A stretch of 64,000 nt of DNA. It comes from Candidatus Methylobacter titanis (GTDB lineage Bacteria > Pseudomonadota > Gammaproteobacteria > Methylococcales > Methylomonadaceae). Of the stretch, positions 17,242 to 26,223 are shown one piece after another (within the stretch, counting starts at the first letter, position 1; every line of letters starts with the position of its first letter). The stretch lies in the NCBI GenBank assembly GCA_029946125.1, contig JAQSDX010000007.1, positions 18,703 through 82,702 on the forward strand. The letters are read 5' to 3'. Below the pieces are notes generated by a model that saw only the letters and a program-made list of their open reading frames with translations, did not search any database and was not told the origin of the DNA. The translations under genes were made by a program, and so were the position numbers.

Positions 17242-18078
17242 ATGGATCATGAATTAAAACAACGTTTGATTGGTGCGGTCGTTGTTACGGCCCTATGTGC
17301 AATTTTTATCCCCATGTTGTTCGATGATCCTGTCGATAATAGCGGCAAATTAGTCAGTGAACTGAGTATTCCTACTCCAGGCTCAGATGGCCGGATGGTG
17401 CCGAGCAGTGCGGATCAGGTTTTAGGATTGCCGGATCCTGAGCCTTTATCTATCGAAAATGCCAGTGATACTCTTGAGAGTGCCGGTGTAGAAGAAGAAC
17501 CTGAGAAACAGGATCGTTCCGGGGAGTCTTTGTATGCCGAATCCGAAGGTTATACCGAGGATGCCAATACCAAAGATCTCGTTGAGCAGCCTTTATCGGC
17601 AGACGTTTCGGATGATGACGGAGAAAGCACTCAACTTAGTGATTCCCGAATAAAAACAGTGGTTAAAGTGCCCGAAAAGGTTCAGAAGGTTATAGAGACG
17701 ATAAAGCCAGTAACGGTTAAAAAGCCCGTGCAACCACCAGTGACCGTTAAGCAATCGACGCCTAAACCCTCTAGTGTCACGAAGGATCTTGCTGCCGTTG
17801 TAGCGGAAGCAAAAAAGCCTGTAGCTGCAGCGAAAGCGAGTTCAAAATTAGTGCGTTGGTATATTCAACTCGGTAGTTTTAGTAAAAAAGAAAACGCAGT
17901 TTCTTATTGGAAAAGCTTGAACGAACAAGGCTTACCCGCTTCGCTGGATACCGTTCAAACAGATAAGGGAATTACCTATCGACTTCGACTAGGTCCCGAA
18001 CTTGACCAGAAAAAAGCGGCCGCAATGAAGGCGAGACTGGATAAAAAGAACATAAAGGCAGTTTTGATGTCTGAGTGA
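17242..18078 (+). CDS. dedD: SPOR-domain protein, DedD-like
   Basis: This 278-residue bitopic inner-membrane protein has a short cytoplasmic start, one transmembrane helix (LIGAVVVTALCAIFIPMLF, residues 9-27), then a long acidic and Pro/Lys-rich periplasmic linker. It ends in a SPOR domain at about 205-278 (WYIQLGSFSKKENAVSYWKSL). SPOR domains bind denuded peptidoglycan at the septum, and DedD takes part in cell division. The folC-dedD-cvpA-purF order is conserved. The linker is low-complexity with VKKPVQPPVTVKQ-type repeats, so its length is likely variable between relatives. Confidence 0.88.
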   Translation: MDHELKQRLIGAVVVTALCAIFIPMLFDDPVDNSGKLVSELSIPTPGSDGRMVPSSADQVLGLPDPEPLSIENASDTLESAGVEEEPEKQDRSGESLYAESEGYTEDANTKDLVEQPLSADVSDDDGESTQLSDSRIKTVVKVPEKVQKVIETIKPVTVKKPVQPPVTVKQSTPKPSSVTKDLAAVVAEAKKPVAAAKASSKLVRWYIQLGSFSKKENAVSYWKSLNEQGLPASLDTVQTDKGITYRLRLGPELDQKKAAAMKARLDKKNIKAVLMSE

Positions 18079-18215
18079 TGGAAAGCGGCGTAGTTAGTAT
18101 AAAAGCATGATCTGGGTAGATTTTTTATGTATCGAGCTGATTTTTATTTTCTTGGTAATGGGGCTGTTGCGAGGATTTGTTAAGCAAGTTTTCTCGTTGG
18201 CATTAATGATTGCGA

Positions 18216-18291
18216 CACTTCCGACCTCCATGGATGGAGGAAGTGCCGACGACTGCCGGGAGCAGTCGCGGCCACCATCCATGGCGGTCGC
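18216..18291. repeat. cluster of three hairpins inserted in cvpA
   Basis: Three hairpins follow one another. The first (18216-18245) has CACTT/AAGTG and CCTCCA/TGGAGG stems around TGGA. The second (18250-18268) has CGACTGC/GCAGTCG with a CGGGA loop. The third (18268-18291) has GCGGCCACCAT against ATGGCGGTCGC with two mismatches. The composition differs from the surrounding hydrophobic coding sequence. It looks like a compound REP element. Confidence 0.7.
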
Positions 18292-18699
18292 TGTTTTTAT
18301 GGAATCGACTATCAGCCTCCGTCAGCCAGAATAGTTGCATTTTTTGTGGTTTTATTTGTTATTACGTTGAGCTTTGGCGGTTTAATGCAGCGTCTCGGTA
18401 AAATGGTTTTTGGCGTTGTGCATGGCATGGTCGTCGTTACCGTGGTTATTATATTGGCGGGATTGACACTCTTGCTCAAGGATTTCTGGTGGACAGAATC
18501 GGCAACCATTCCACCTTTTCAATTGCTCGCGGTTGGGTTGCGAGATCATTTTTCGTCAGGGTATGGCGGACGACTTGCATGGACAGGAAATGATCCCGTC
18601 ATTTCTCTGCATTCCCCACATCCCTGTCGGTTATGCAGAAGGTACGACCCCACGGATGGGGGAGGTAGAATCGCGTCTGGAACAGCGATCGAGAGCAAT

Positions 18700-18739
18700 G
18701 CAGGAGCAATTGCCGAGGCGACGCAGGAGCCGTTGCCGA
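18700..18739 (+). repeat. two direct copies of a 17-bp repeat at the cvpA 3' end
   Basis: GCAGGAGCAATTGCCGA at 18700-18716 and GCAGGAGCCGTTGCCGA at 18723-18739 match at 15 of 17 positions with a 23-bp period. Upstream, GAAATGA and TCATTTC near 18587-18605 form another hairpin. Together these replace the normal CvpA C-terminal sequence. Confidence 0.6.
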
Positions 18740-18800
18740 ATACATGAGTTATCAATAATTTCTTTCGCTAATTCTTACAAACAATTCAGGTTAAAAAATA

Positions 18801-20309
18801 ATGTGTGGTATTGCTGCTATCGTTTCACATCAGGCTGTTAATCAAGAGTTATATGATGCTCTGACAGTGCTGCAACATAGGGGTCAGGATGCTGCAGGCA
18901 TTGTGACTTGTGAGGCCGGACGGCTACATTTGCGCAAGGAAAACGGCTTAACCCGTGATGTTTTTACTAACGCCCAGATGTTGAGATTAAAAGGCAATAT
19001 GGGTATTGCTCACGTTCGTTATCCAACGGCGGGTTGTACCAGTTCTGCAGAGGCGCAACCTTTCTATGTAAACTCGCCTTTTGGCTTGACGCTTGCGCAT
19101 AACGGCAATTTGACCAATACCGAAGAGCTAAAAAAGGTTTTGTTCATCGAAGATCAACGGCACATCAATACCGATTCCGATTCTGAAGTTTTGTTGAATG
19201 TTTTTGCTCATGAACTGCAAAGTTTAGGTAAATTGCATTTAACTGTGGATGACGTTTTTCAAGCGGTATCCGGCGTTCATCGCCGCTGTCGTGGCGCCTA
19301 TGCCGTTGTGGTTATGATTGCTGGGTTCGGTATTTTAGGTTTCAGGGATCCTCATGGCATTCGACCTATCGTGTTTGGTGAAAAAAAATCCGAGCAAGGT
19401 TCGGAATTCATGATTGCATCCGAAAGTGTCGCTCTGGATGTCCTGGGTTTTGAGCTGATTAGAGACGTTGAGCCCGGCGAAGCGGTATTTATTGAAGAAT
19501 CAGGCGTATTGCATACCAAACAGTGTGCTGAGAAAACGGATCATTGTCCGTGTATTTTCGAGTATGTCTATCTTGCCAGGCCGGATTCGATTATTGATCG
19601 TATATCGGTGTATAAAGCGCGTCTGCGTATGGGTGAAAAGTTAGCCAAAAAAGTGCTAAGAGACTGGCCTGATCATGACATCGATGTAATTATTCCCATT
19701 CCTGACACCAGCCGAACAGCGGCTTTGCAGATGGCTAATATTCTGGGTGTGAAGTACCGTGAAGGCTTTATAAAAAACCGGTATATTGGCCGGACGTTTA
19801 TCATGCCGGGCCAGAAAATGAGGGAAAAATCGGTCAGGCAAAAGTTAAACGCCATTAGTCTCGAATTTGAAGGCAAGAATGTATTGTTGGTTGATGATTC
19901 AATCGTCAGAGGCACAACGTCCGAGCAGATTATTCAAATGGCCAGAGATGCGGGTGCTAAAAAAGTCTATTTTGCCTCGGCTGCGCCGCCGGTACGCTTC
20001 CCCAATGTTTACGGTATCGATATGCCGGCCGCTCATGAGTTGATTGCCCATAATCGTACCGAAGACGAGGTGCGAGTCGCCATAGGCGCAGATCGGGTGA
20101 TTTATCAGGAACTGAACGATTTGATTGATGCGGTTCGTAAAGGTAATCCGGATATCAAGCACTTCGATACCTCCTGCTTTAGTAATGAATACATCACCGG
20201 TGATATTGACGACGCCTATCTGGAACGTACCGAAGCGTTGCGCAATGACAACGCACAATTGACCAGAAACTCGGAAAATTTCATTATCGGCATGCAAAAT
20301 GGGGATTGA
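18801..20309 (+). CDS. purF: amidophosphoribosyltransferase
   Basis: PurF makes 5-phosphoribosylamine from PRPP and glutamine, the committed step of purine synthesis. The N-terminal nucleophile glutaminase starts [10 protein letters not shown], with Cys2 as catalytic residue after Met removal; RGQDAAGI and AHVRYPTAG follow. The phosphoribosyltransferase domain has the PRPP loop [13 protein letters not shown] at about residues 360-372. The 502-residue length is normal. It normally lies downstream of cvpA in one operon, so the damage in cvpA could affect its transcription unless purF has its own promoter in the 50 bp upstream. Confidence 0.97.
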   Translation: MCGIAAIVSHQAVNQELYDALTVLQHRGQDAAGIVTCEAGRLHLRKENGLTRDVFTNAQMLRLKGNMGIAHVRYPTAGCTSSAEAQPFYVNSPFGLTLAHNGNLTNTEELKKVLFIEDQRHINTDSDSEVLLNVFAHELQSLGKLHLTVDDVFQAVSGVHRRCRGAYAVVVMIAGFGILGFRDPHGIRPIVFGEKKSEQGSEFMIASESVALDVLGFELIRDVEPGEAVFIEESGVLHTKQCAEKTDHCPCIFEYVYLARPDSIIDRISVYKARLRMGEKLAKKVLRDWPDHDIDVIIPIPDTSRTAALQMANILGVKYREGFIKNRYIGRTFIMPGQKMREKSVRQKLNAISLEFEGKNVLLVDDSIVRGTTSEQIIQMARDAGAKKVYFASAAPPVRFPNVYGIDMPAAHELIAHNRTEDEVRVAIGADRVIYQELNDLIDAVRKGNPDIKHFDTSCFSNEYITGDIDDAYLERTEALRNDNAQLTRNSENFIIGMQNGD

Positions 20310-20323
20310 GGTGCAAGGCTAAA

Positions 20324-20372
20324 GGCCAAGGGCTAAGGGCCAAGGGCTAAGGGCTAAGGGCTAAGGGCTAAG
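20324..20372 (+). repeat. heptamer tandem repeat, seven copies of GGCYAAG
   Basis: Seven consecutive 7-bp units run from 20324 to 20372: two are GGCCAAG and five are GGCTAAG. They are preceded by the related GCAAGGCTAAA. The array fills much of the gap between purF and metZ. Such short arrays change copy number by slippage and are useful strain markers. Confidence 0.9.
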
Positions 20373-20437
20373 GGTGGCCGTATTGAAGCCTGGTTTTTTG
20401 CCTGATCTTTTTAACAAACAAATGCGTTTAATTAAGA

Positions 20438-21619
20438 ATGAAAGATATTAACTGGAACGACTATTCACTGGAAACTCAGGCGATCAGAGCCGGGCATAAG
20501 CGCACTCATGAAGATGAGCATAGCATACCGATTTTTGTCACCTCCAGTTATGTGTTCAAGAGTGCCGAAGAGGCCGCTTTACGCTTTACCGGACAGAAAC
20601 CCGGTAACATCTACTCCCGTTTCACCAATCCAACGGTTAGCGCCTTTCAGGAAAGACTGGCGTTAATGGAAAAAGGTGAGCGATGCCTGGCATTTTCATC
20701 CGGGATGGCAGCCATTATGGCGGTCGGCATGGGGTTGCTTAAAGCCGGTGATCATGTGCTGTGTTCGCGTGGCGTGTTCGGCAATACCGTATTGATGTTC
20801 CAAAATTATTTTAGCAAATTCGGGGTTGAAACCGATTTTGTCGATCTGATCGATACCGCAGCCTGGGAAGCGGCGATTAAACCGAATACCCGGTTTTTGT
20901 TTCTGGAAACACCGTCCAATCCGTTGATTGAAATCGCCGATATTTCGGCGCTTGCCGATATCGCCCATAAACACGGTAGCTTATTGATCGTTGACAATTG
21001 TTTTTGTACGCCGGTATTGCAAAAACCTTTCGAACTGGGTGCAGATATTGTGATCCATTCGGCAACCAAATATATAGACGGGCAGGGGCGTTGTGTCGGC
21101 GGCGCGGTCATTGCCAGCGATGAGATCATCGAAAAGTTTATTTATCCGTATCTGCGCACCGGCGGCGCGACCATGAGTCCTTTCAATGCCTGGGTGTTTT
21201 TGTCCGGCTTAGAAACGTTGGCGGTCAGAATGAAAGCGCATTGCGATAACGCCTTTGAACTGGCCCGTTGGCTGGAGCAACAGCCCGGTATCGATAAGGT
21301 ACATTATCCCGGTTTGGCATCGCATGCTCAGCATGAACTGGCCAAGCGGCAGCAAAGTCATTTCGGCGGCATCGTCAGTTTTGAGCTGATCGGCGGCAAA
21401 GAACACGCCTGGAAGCTGATCGACGCAACTGAAATGCTGTCAATTACCGCAAATCTTGGCGATGTTAAAACCACCATCACCCATCCTGCAACCACCACGC
21501 ATGGTCGATTGGCGCCCGAAGTCAGAGCGGCGGCCGGTATTAAGGACGGCTTGGTCAGGATTTCAGTAGGATTGGAAAGTCTTGAAGATATTAAAAAGGA
21601 TATTTTAAGAGGGTTGTAG
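20438..21619 (+). CDS. metZ: O-succinylhomoserine sulfhydrylase
   Basis: MetZ is a PLP enzyme of the Cys/Met metabolism family that makes homocysteine directly from O-succinylhomoserine and sulfide. The 393-residue protein carries the PLP lysine K211 in IHSATKYIDGQGR. Other family signatures are IYSRFTNPTVSAFQERLALME, SSGMAAIMAVGMGLLKAGDHVL and a C-terminal VRISVGLESLEDI. The GQGRCVGG variant after the lysine and the position after purF match pseudomonad MetZ better than MetB. Direct sulfhydrylation fits an organism that assimilates sulfide. Confidence 0.92.
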   Translation: MKDINWNDYSLETQAIRAGHKRTHEDEHSIPIFVTSSYVFKSAEEAALRFTGQKPGNIYSRFTNPTVSAFQERLALMEKGERCLAFSSGMAAIMAVGMGLLKAGDHVLCSRGVFGNTVLMFQNYFSKFGVETDFVDLIDTAAWEAAIKPNTRFLFLETPSNPLIEIADISALADIAHKHGSLLIVDNCFCTPVLQKPFELGADIVIHSATKYIDGQGRCVGGAVIASDEIIEKFIYPYLRTGGATMSPFNAWVFLSGLETLAVRMKAHCDNAFELARWLEQQPGIDKVHYPGLASHAQHELAKRQQSHFGGIVSFELIGGKEHAWKLIDATEMLSITANLGDVKTTITHPATTTHGRLAPEVRAAAGIKDGLVRISVGLESLEDIKKDILRGL

Positions 21620-21620
21620 T

Positions 21621-21673
21621 TCGGGCATGCTGTTTATGCCCGACATATTATTGGGTAACGAAAAGCTGTTACC
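21621..21673. terminator. paired hairpins between convergent metZ and grxC
   Basis: TCGGGCAT at 21621-21628 pairs with ATGCCCGA at 21636-21643, and GGTAAC at 21654-21659 pairs with GTTACC at 21668-21673. They lie just after the metZ stop and before the grxC stop on the other strand. There is no strong T-run, so function as a bidirectional terminator is inferred from position. Confidence 0.5.
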
Positions 21674-21699
21674 TAACGCGCCTGCTTTAGGTGCCCGGT

Positions 21700-21957
21700 C
21701 TACGCAGCCGCCAACAAATCATCGAGTTTCTTTTGTTGTTCCAGCGCATGCAGTTCGTCAAAGCCGCCGACATGATAATCGCCGATATAGATTTGTGGCA
21801 CTGTGCGGCGGTTTGTTTTAAGCATCATTTCTTCCCTTAAACCGGGTTTGGCATCCACATTAATTTCTGTATAGGATAGGCCTTTTTTGTCCAGCAGGCG
21901 TTTGGCCATCATGCAGTAGGGGCAAATATTGGTGGTGTAGATCAGTATTTCCGGCAT
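21700..21957 (-). CDS. grxC: glutaredoxin 3
   Basis: This 85-residue dithiol glutaredoxin has the active site C12-P-Y-C15 near the N-terminus (YTTNICPYCMMAKRLL). The cis-proline region RTVPQIYIGDYHVGG and the GGFDELHALE motif bind glutathione. It reduces disulfides and ribonucleotide reductase using glutathione. Length and motifs are typical of GrxC. It may share a transcript with the aldolase-like gene just upstream on the minus strand (37 bp gap). Confidence 0.94.
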   Translation of the reverse strand: MPEILIYTTNICPYCMMAKRLLDKKGLSYTEINVDAKPGLREEMMLKTNRRTVPQIYIGDYHVGGFDELHALEQQKKLDDLLAAA

Positions 21958-21994
21958 ATTTTATTAAGAGTTGCTAATGATAGAGCCGTGTATC

Positions 21995-22645
21995 TTATCG
22001 ATTAATGCGTTGTTGTTCAATGCGGATAGCCTTCGATAAATGTTTGATGAGTTCCCACGCCGCTTCCTCCATGTTTCTGCCGAAAGCTATGACTCCATCT
22101 TCATGCCCGAGCATGGTAAATAATGAAGTTTGCGTCAGCTTGCCGGATTGAAATAATTGTTCAACAGCCATCGCCATTTCAACTGTGCCGTAGGGAATGT
22201 CGGCGCTAGTGTGGGGCAGTCCCAGCGCTACGGTATGTTTCCAGATTTCAGGGCTGTGTGCGTGAATAACGGCTTGAATAGCGGGGTTCTGGGCGTATAC
22301 GCTGGCGTGGGTCAGGGATTCGGACGAAGGCTTGCACAAACCACGGGATTGAATCCGGTTTTGGTGAGGCTCTGCTTTAACAATCAGGCAATAATGCTCC
22401 GGGTTTAGTTGTTTAAGATGCCCGGTTTGAGTGCCGCTGATGATGAACTGAGCGCTGTGAGGGTCGATTCTCTGGCTGATATTGCCAAAACCGATATTCT
22501 GGTATCGCCCAAGGCTTTGTCCGATTAGTTCAAGCCGGACGGCAATGGTGCGCCAGGCGTTGATGTCGGTTAATGAGCATGGCTGGCTAATCGGTTGTTG
22601 TGTATGATTTAGCTGATATTTTATGACGCCTTCTTGTTGTTTCAT
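21995..22645 (-). CDS. class II aldolase/adducin family protein
   Basis: The 216-residue protein has the fold of fuculose-aldolase and MtnB-type enzymes. Metal ligands are visible in VIHAHSPEIW, with a candidate catalytic Glu in KPSSESLTHASVY and a third His in TMLGHEDGVIAFG. The family includes aldolases, epimerases and methylthioribulose dehydratase; these motifs do not discriminate. The N-terminal 40 residues are a variable lead. No sugar or methionine-salvage genes lie nearby, so the substrate is unknown. It probably precedes grxC in a two-gene transcript. Confidence 0.75.
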   Translation of the reverse strand: MKQQEGVIKYQLNHTQQPISQPCSLTDINAWRTIAVRLELIGQSLGRYQNIGFGNISQRIDPHSAQFIISGTQTGHLKQLNPEHYCLIVKAEPHQNRIQSRGLCKPSSESLTHASVYAQNPAIQAVIHAHSPEIWKHTVALGLPHTSADIPYGTVEMAMAVEQLFQSGKLTQTSLFTMLGHEDGVIAFGRNMEEAAWELIKHLSKAIRIEQQRINR

Positions 22646-22802
22646 TCGGCTATTTCTGGTGCGCTGTGATCGGGTAAGTATAAGCGTGGTTACCGGATAG
22701 TCTAGAAAAATAAAATACAGATAACCGGCAGAGTGTTATAAAATTAACGGTTTTCGAGATTGAAGGCCGATTTTCCGGTAGACAAAAAACAGTGGCTTAA
22801 TT

Positions 22803-23255
22803 ATGCGATGTCCGTTTTGCGGAGCACAAGATACGCGGGTTCTTGATTCCAGATTGGCCAATGACGGGGACCAGGTTCGCCGTCGGCGCGAGTGTAATGC
22901 TTGTAAGGAACGATTTACTACGCACGAAGTGGCTGAGTTAACGCTGCCTCGCATTGTTAAGCGTGACGGGGTGCGTGAGCCTTTCGAGGAAAATAAACTA
23001 CGCGCAGGCATGCTCAGGGCGCTGGAAAAAAGGCCGGTAAGCAGCGATGATATTGAAGCCGCTATCAATCGTATAAAACAGGATTTACGGGCATTGGGCG
23101 AGCGTGAAATATCGGCACAGGTATTGGGCGAGCAGGTTATGAAAGAATTGAGTTTGCTGGATCATGTGGCTTTTGTGCGTTTTGCCTCGGTTTATCGGAG
23201 TTTTCAGGACGTCAGTGAATTCACCGACATGATTGAAGACTTGCGCCAAAAATAA
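22803..23255 (+). CDS. nrdR: transcriptional repressor NrdR
   Basis: NrdR represses ribonucleotide reductase genes in response to ATP/dATP. The 150-residue protein has the N-terminal zinc ribbon C3, C6, C31, C34 ([10 protein letters not shown] and ECNACKERF), followed by an ATP-cone domain starting at [15 protein letters not shown]. All positions are conserved. The stop codon shares one base with the ribD start. The common upstream neighbour glyA is absent. NrdR boxes were not searched genome-wide, so its targets cannot be named here. Confidence 0.97.
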   Translation: MRCPFCGAQDTRVLDSRLANDGDQVRRRRECNACKERFTTHEVAELTLPRIVKRDGVREPFEENKLRAGMLRALEKRPVSSDDIEAAINRIKQDLRALGEREISAQVLGEQVMKELSLLDHVAFVRFASVYRSFQDVSEFTDMIEDLRQK

Positions 23256-24340
23256 TGTCAACGTCACGCGATGCTTTTTATATGGCGCGAGCCATTCAGT
23301 TGGCTAAAAAGGGCCGTTATACGACCGATCCGAATCCCCGTGTAGGCTGTGTTTTAGTCAGGGACGGTGTGGTGATCGGCGAAGGCTGGCATGCTAAAGC
23401 GGGCTTAGGTCATGCAGAAGTTGAGGCATTAAAAAACGTGCAGGATGCAACAGGCGCAACCGCCTATGTAACGTTGGAGCCTTGCAGCCACCAGGGCAAA
23501 ACGCCGCCGTGTTGCGATGCGCTGATAAGCGCCGGAATCGCTCGGGTTGTTGCGGCTATGCAGGATCCCAATCCGCAGGTGTCCGGCAGCGGACTGGAAA
23601 AGCTCAAGGCGGCTGGGATTGAGGTGGGCTGTGGCGTATTGCAGGAAGATGCGCGGGCATTGAATCGCGGGTTTATCAAACGAATGACGGAAAATCGCCC
23701 GTTTGTGCGCAGCAAGCTGGCGATGAGTCTGGATGGTCGCACTGCGATGGCGTCGGGCGAAAGCAAATGGATTACCGGAGTCGAGGCCAGAGCCGATGTG
23801 CAGCGCTTAAGAGCGGAGAGTTCGGCAATTTTAACCGGCATCAATACGGTGTTGGCGGATGATCCGTCGCTGAATGCCCGTGTGGACTGGGTTGTCGAAC
23901 AACCGCTTCGGGTGGTGCTGGATACTCATCTGAACATGCCGGTTACCGCCAAGATGGCAAAATTGCCGGGACGCAGTCTGATTTTAACCTGTGCAGATGA
24001 TCCCCAAAAACAACGCGCGTTGCAACAGGCGGGTTTTGAAGTTTATAAACTGGGCGGAAAAAACGGGCGTTTAGACTTGCATGCGGTGATGGATTTTTTA
24101 AGCCAACAACAAATCAATGAGCTGCTGGTTGAGTCGGGTTCGGTGCTGAATGGCGAATTACTGACTGAAGGACTGGTTGATGAGTATATTATTTATATGG
24201 CTCCGTGTATTTTAGGCGACCAGGGGCGCGGATTGTTTAAGCTGCCGGGACTACAGCAGATGGCCGATAAAAAGCCGTTAAAACTGCGTGATGTCAGGCA
24301 GGTCGGAGCGGATTTAAAATTAACTTATACACCATTGTAG
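23255..24340 (+). CDS. ribD: bifunctional diaminohydroxyphosphoribosylaminopyrimidine deaminase / reductase
   Basis: RibD performs the second and third steps of riboflavin synthesis. The deaminase domain (1-145) has the zinc site H53, E55 (GHAEVEAL), C77 and C86 (LEPCSHQGKTPPCCDAL). The NADPH reductase domain from about 147 begins RPFVRSKLAMSLDGRTA and contains SSAILTGINTVLADDP and LLVESGSVLNGELL. Length 361 is standard. A palindromic repeat of 51 bp separates it from ribE. Confidence 0.96.
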   Translation: MSTSRDAFYMARAIQLAKKGRYTTDPNPRVGCVLVRDGVVIGEGWHAKAGLGHAEVEALKNVQDATGATAYVTLEPCSHQGKTPPCCDALISAGIARVVAAMQDPNPQVSGSGLEKLKAAGIEVGCGVLQEDARALNRGFIKRMTENRPFVRSKLAMSLDGRTAMASGESKWITGVEARADVQRLRAESSAILTGINTVLADDPSLNARVDWVVEQPLRVVLDTHLNMPVTAKMAKLPGRSLILTCADDPQKQRALQQAGFEVYKLGGKNGRLDLHAVMDFLSQQQINELLVESGSVLNGELLTEGLVDEYIIYMAPCILGDQGRGLFKLPGLQQMADKKPLKLRDVRQVGADLKLTYTPL

Positions 24341-24384
24341 GGGCAACTTAAGTCGCCGAGGGCGAATGAATTCGCCCCTACAAT
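24334..24384. repeat. REP-like element between ribD and ribE
   Basis: The arms ATTGTAGGGGC (24334-24344) and GCCCCTACAAT (24374-24384) are exact reverse complements. Inside, GGGCGAA and TTCGCCC (24360-24377) make a second stem around TGAA. The left arm runs into CAACTTAAGTCGCC, a relative of the GCGACTTCAGTCGC core at 5908-5963. The ribD stop lies inside the left arm. Confidence 0.7.
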
Positions 24385-24400
24385 TAATTACAGGGCATCC

Positions 24401-25057
24401 ATGTTTACAGGCATAATTTTGGCAGTGGGAAAAATATCGGCAATCGAGCAGAAAGCCGGTGATTGTCGATTGACCGTGGCGACCGGAAGATTACCGCTGC
24501 AGGATGTCGCGTTGGGCGACAGTATTGCTGTCAACGGTGTATGCCTGACCGCAGTGGAGTTAGGTAAAAATCATTTTTGCGCCGATGTTTCTAATGAAAC
24601 CTTGTCCAGAACCATTTTAAATATCGCAACGGTGGGTACGCCGGTTAATCTGGAGCTGGCTTTAACGCCGTCAACCCGATTGGGCGGACATATCGTCAGC
24701 GGGCATGTCGATGGTATCGGTACGATAATAGAAAAGCAGGCTGACGGACGCTCGTTTCGTTTTACCTGTAAAGCCCCCGATAATCTGGCTAAATACATTG
24801 CCGAAAAAGGCTCTATTTGTATCAACGGCATTAGCCTGACCGTCAATGAAGTTGATGGCGCGGTGTTCAGCGTTAATATTGTGCCGCATACGCTCGAAGA
24901 AACGACCTTGGGCGATGCGGTGGTCGGAACCAAAGTCAACCTGGAAGTGGATTTGCTGGCTCGCTACATAGAGCGGTTAATCAAGGGTGATGCGGCGGCT
25001 AAAAGTTGCGGCGGTATCACAGAAGAATTATTGCAAAAAAGCGGTTTTTTAGGCTAA
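24401..25057 (+). CDS. ribE: riboflavin synthase alpha chain
   Basis: This enzyme dismutates two lumazines to riboflavin and the pyrimidine precursor. The 218-residue protein has the two tandem lumazine-binding repeats: MFTGIILAVG to NGVCLTAVEL, and LGGHIVSGHVDG to NGISLTVNEVDG. The TFMTG-like start MFTG is intact. The extended C-terminal tail includes LLARYIERL. It is the third riboflavin gene in this operon; ribBA follows after 13 bp. Confidence 0.95.
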   Translation: MFTGIILAVGKISAIEQKAGDCRLTVATGRLPLQDVALGDSIAVNGVCLTAVELGKNHFCADVSNETLSRTILNIATVGTPVNLELALTPSTRLGGHIVSGHVDGIGTIIEKQADGRSFRFTCKAPDNLAKYIAEKGSICINGISLTVNEVDGAVFSVNIVPHTLEETTLGDAVVGTKVNLEVDLLARYIERLIKGDAAAKSCGGITEELLQKSGFLG

Positions 25058-25070
25058 GTCCAAAGGCAAA

Positions 25071-26174
25071 ATGAATACAATCGAAGAAATTATAGAAGAT
25101 TTACGCGTAGGCAAAATGGTCATCATCATGGATGACGAAGATCGTGAGAATGAAGGTGATCTGGTCATGGCGGCTGCTTTTACGCGTCCTGAAGATGTTA
25201 ATTTTATGGCACGTTATGGTCGCGGCCTGATTTGTTTGACCTTGACCGGCGAACGTTGCCAGCAATTACGGTTGCCGTTGATGGTTAATGACAATCAAAC
25301 GGCTCATTCAACCAATTTTACCGTGTCTATCGAGGCGGCAACCGGTGTAACCACCGGCATTTCTGCGGCCGACCGGGCGCGTACCATTCAATGTGCCGTC
25401 ATGGCCGATGCCAAGGCCGATGATCTGGTGCAGCCGGGGCATGTATTCCCGTTAATGGCGCAAGCCGGCGGTGTGTTAAACCGGGCCGGGCATACCGAAG
25501 CGGGTTGTGATTTGGCTTGGTTGGCAGGCTTGGAACCGGCGGCAGTGATCGTCGAGATACTCAATGAAGATGGTACGATGGCAAGACGGCCTGATTTGGA
25601 AGTATTTGCCAAGCAGCACGATCTTAAAATCGGCACGATCGCCGATTTGATCCATTACCGTATTCAGCACGAAAATACCCTGGAGCGCATCAGCGAGTGC
25701 GCTTATCCGACCGAATTCGGCGATTTCAGGCTATATGCTTATCAGGACAGAAACGACAATAACCTGCATCTGGCGCTGGTGATGGGGCAGGTTGCCGGCA
25801 ACGAACCCGTTTTGGTTAGGGTTCATGCGCGGAATGTGTTGGATGATGTATTTGCCTCCAAGCGTAGCGATTGTAGCGTTCCGTTGCGTACAGCCATGCA
25901 AAAAATAGCCGAGGAAGGGCGCGGAGTGTTGGTGCTTATCAGGCAGCAAGAAGACAATAAGTCGCTGGCGGAATTGATACACCATTATCAGCTGGAAGAT
26001 AACGGTATTGTGAATCCAGTTCAACCTGCCGGTGCTGAAGATTGGCGTAACATCGGCACGGGTGCCAGAATACTGGCCGACCTGGGTGTACATAAGCTTA
26101 AGGTTTTAGGCCCCCAGAAAAAGTATGTCGCGTTGTCCGGGTTTGATTTGGAAGTCGCCGAGTATATGGGTTGA
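25071..26174 (+). CDS. ribBA: DHBP synthase with degenerate GTP cyclohydrolase II domain
   Basis: Residues 1-200 are 3,4-dihydroxy-2-butanone-4-phosphate synthase, which supplies the four-carbon unit of riboflavin. The acidic loop MDDEDRENEGDLVMAA and the site GHTEAGCDLAWLAGL are intact. Residues 205-367 have the GTP cyclohydrolase II fold, but the zinc motif GECxTGDxxxSxRCDC is replaced by HARNVLDDVFASKRSDC, losing two of the three cysteines. GCHII activity is therefore unlikely, as in the RibBX-type proteins of pseudomonads. A separate ribA should exist elsewhere in the genome. Confidence 0.93.
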   Translation: MNTIEEIIEDLRVGKMVIIMDDEDRENEGDLVMAAAFTRPEDVNFMARYGRGLICLTLTGERCQQLRLPLMVNDNQTAHSTNFTVSIEAATGVTTGISAADRARTIQCAVMADAKADDLVQPGHVFPLMAQAGGVLNRAGHTEAGCDLAWLAGLEPAAVIVEILNEDGTMARRPDLEVFAKQHDLKIGTIADLIHYRIQHENTLERISECAYPTEFGDFRLYAYQDRNDNNLHLALVMGQVAGNEPVLVRVHARNVLDDVFASKRSDCSVPLRTAMQKIAEEGRGVLVLIRQQEDNKSLAELIHHYQLEDNGIVNPVQPAGAEDWRNIGTGARILADLGVHKLKVLGPQKKYVALSGFDLEVAEYMG

Positions 26175-26197
26175 AAAAACTATCCAATAATATGTAG

Positions 26198-26223
26198 GTT
26201 GGGTTAGCGTAGCGTAACCCAAC
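26198..26223. repeat. TTGGGTTACGCTACGCTAACCC-type palindrome
   Basis: GTTGGGTTA and TAACCCAAC form a perfect 9-bp stem with the loop GCGTAGCG at 26198-26223. This is a very widespread intergenic palindrome type. It lies between ribBA and ribH. Confidence 0.75.

Larger units (their letters stand above)
18107..18747 (+). pseudogene. cvpA: cvpA disrupted by palindromic repeat insertions
   Basis: The N-terminal part (MIWVDFLCIELIFIF then GLLRGFVKQVFSLALMIA) is the first helices of CvpA, an inner-membrane protein named for colicin V production and found before purF. The frame then runs into a 76-bp block of hairpins (18216-18291) and stops at 18332-18334. The remaining helices continue in a different frame from about 18295 (QPPSARIVAFFVVLFV, then GKMVFGVVHGMVVVTVVIILAG, up to KDFWWTESATIPPF). 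The block shifts the frame by 2 modulo 3, as expected if an element of 3n+2 bp entered an intact gene. The C-terminus is also replaced by repeat-derived sequence. A functional CvpA is unlikely unless frameshifting occurs or there is a sequencing error. Confidence 0.75.

Noticed and set aside
20324..20372. Possible CRISPR array
   Set aside because: Units are only 7 bp and contiguous, with no spacers; it is a simple tandem repeat.
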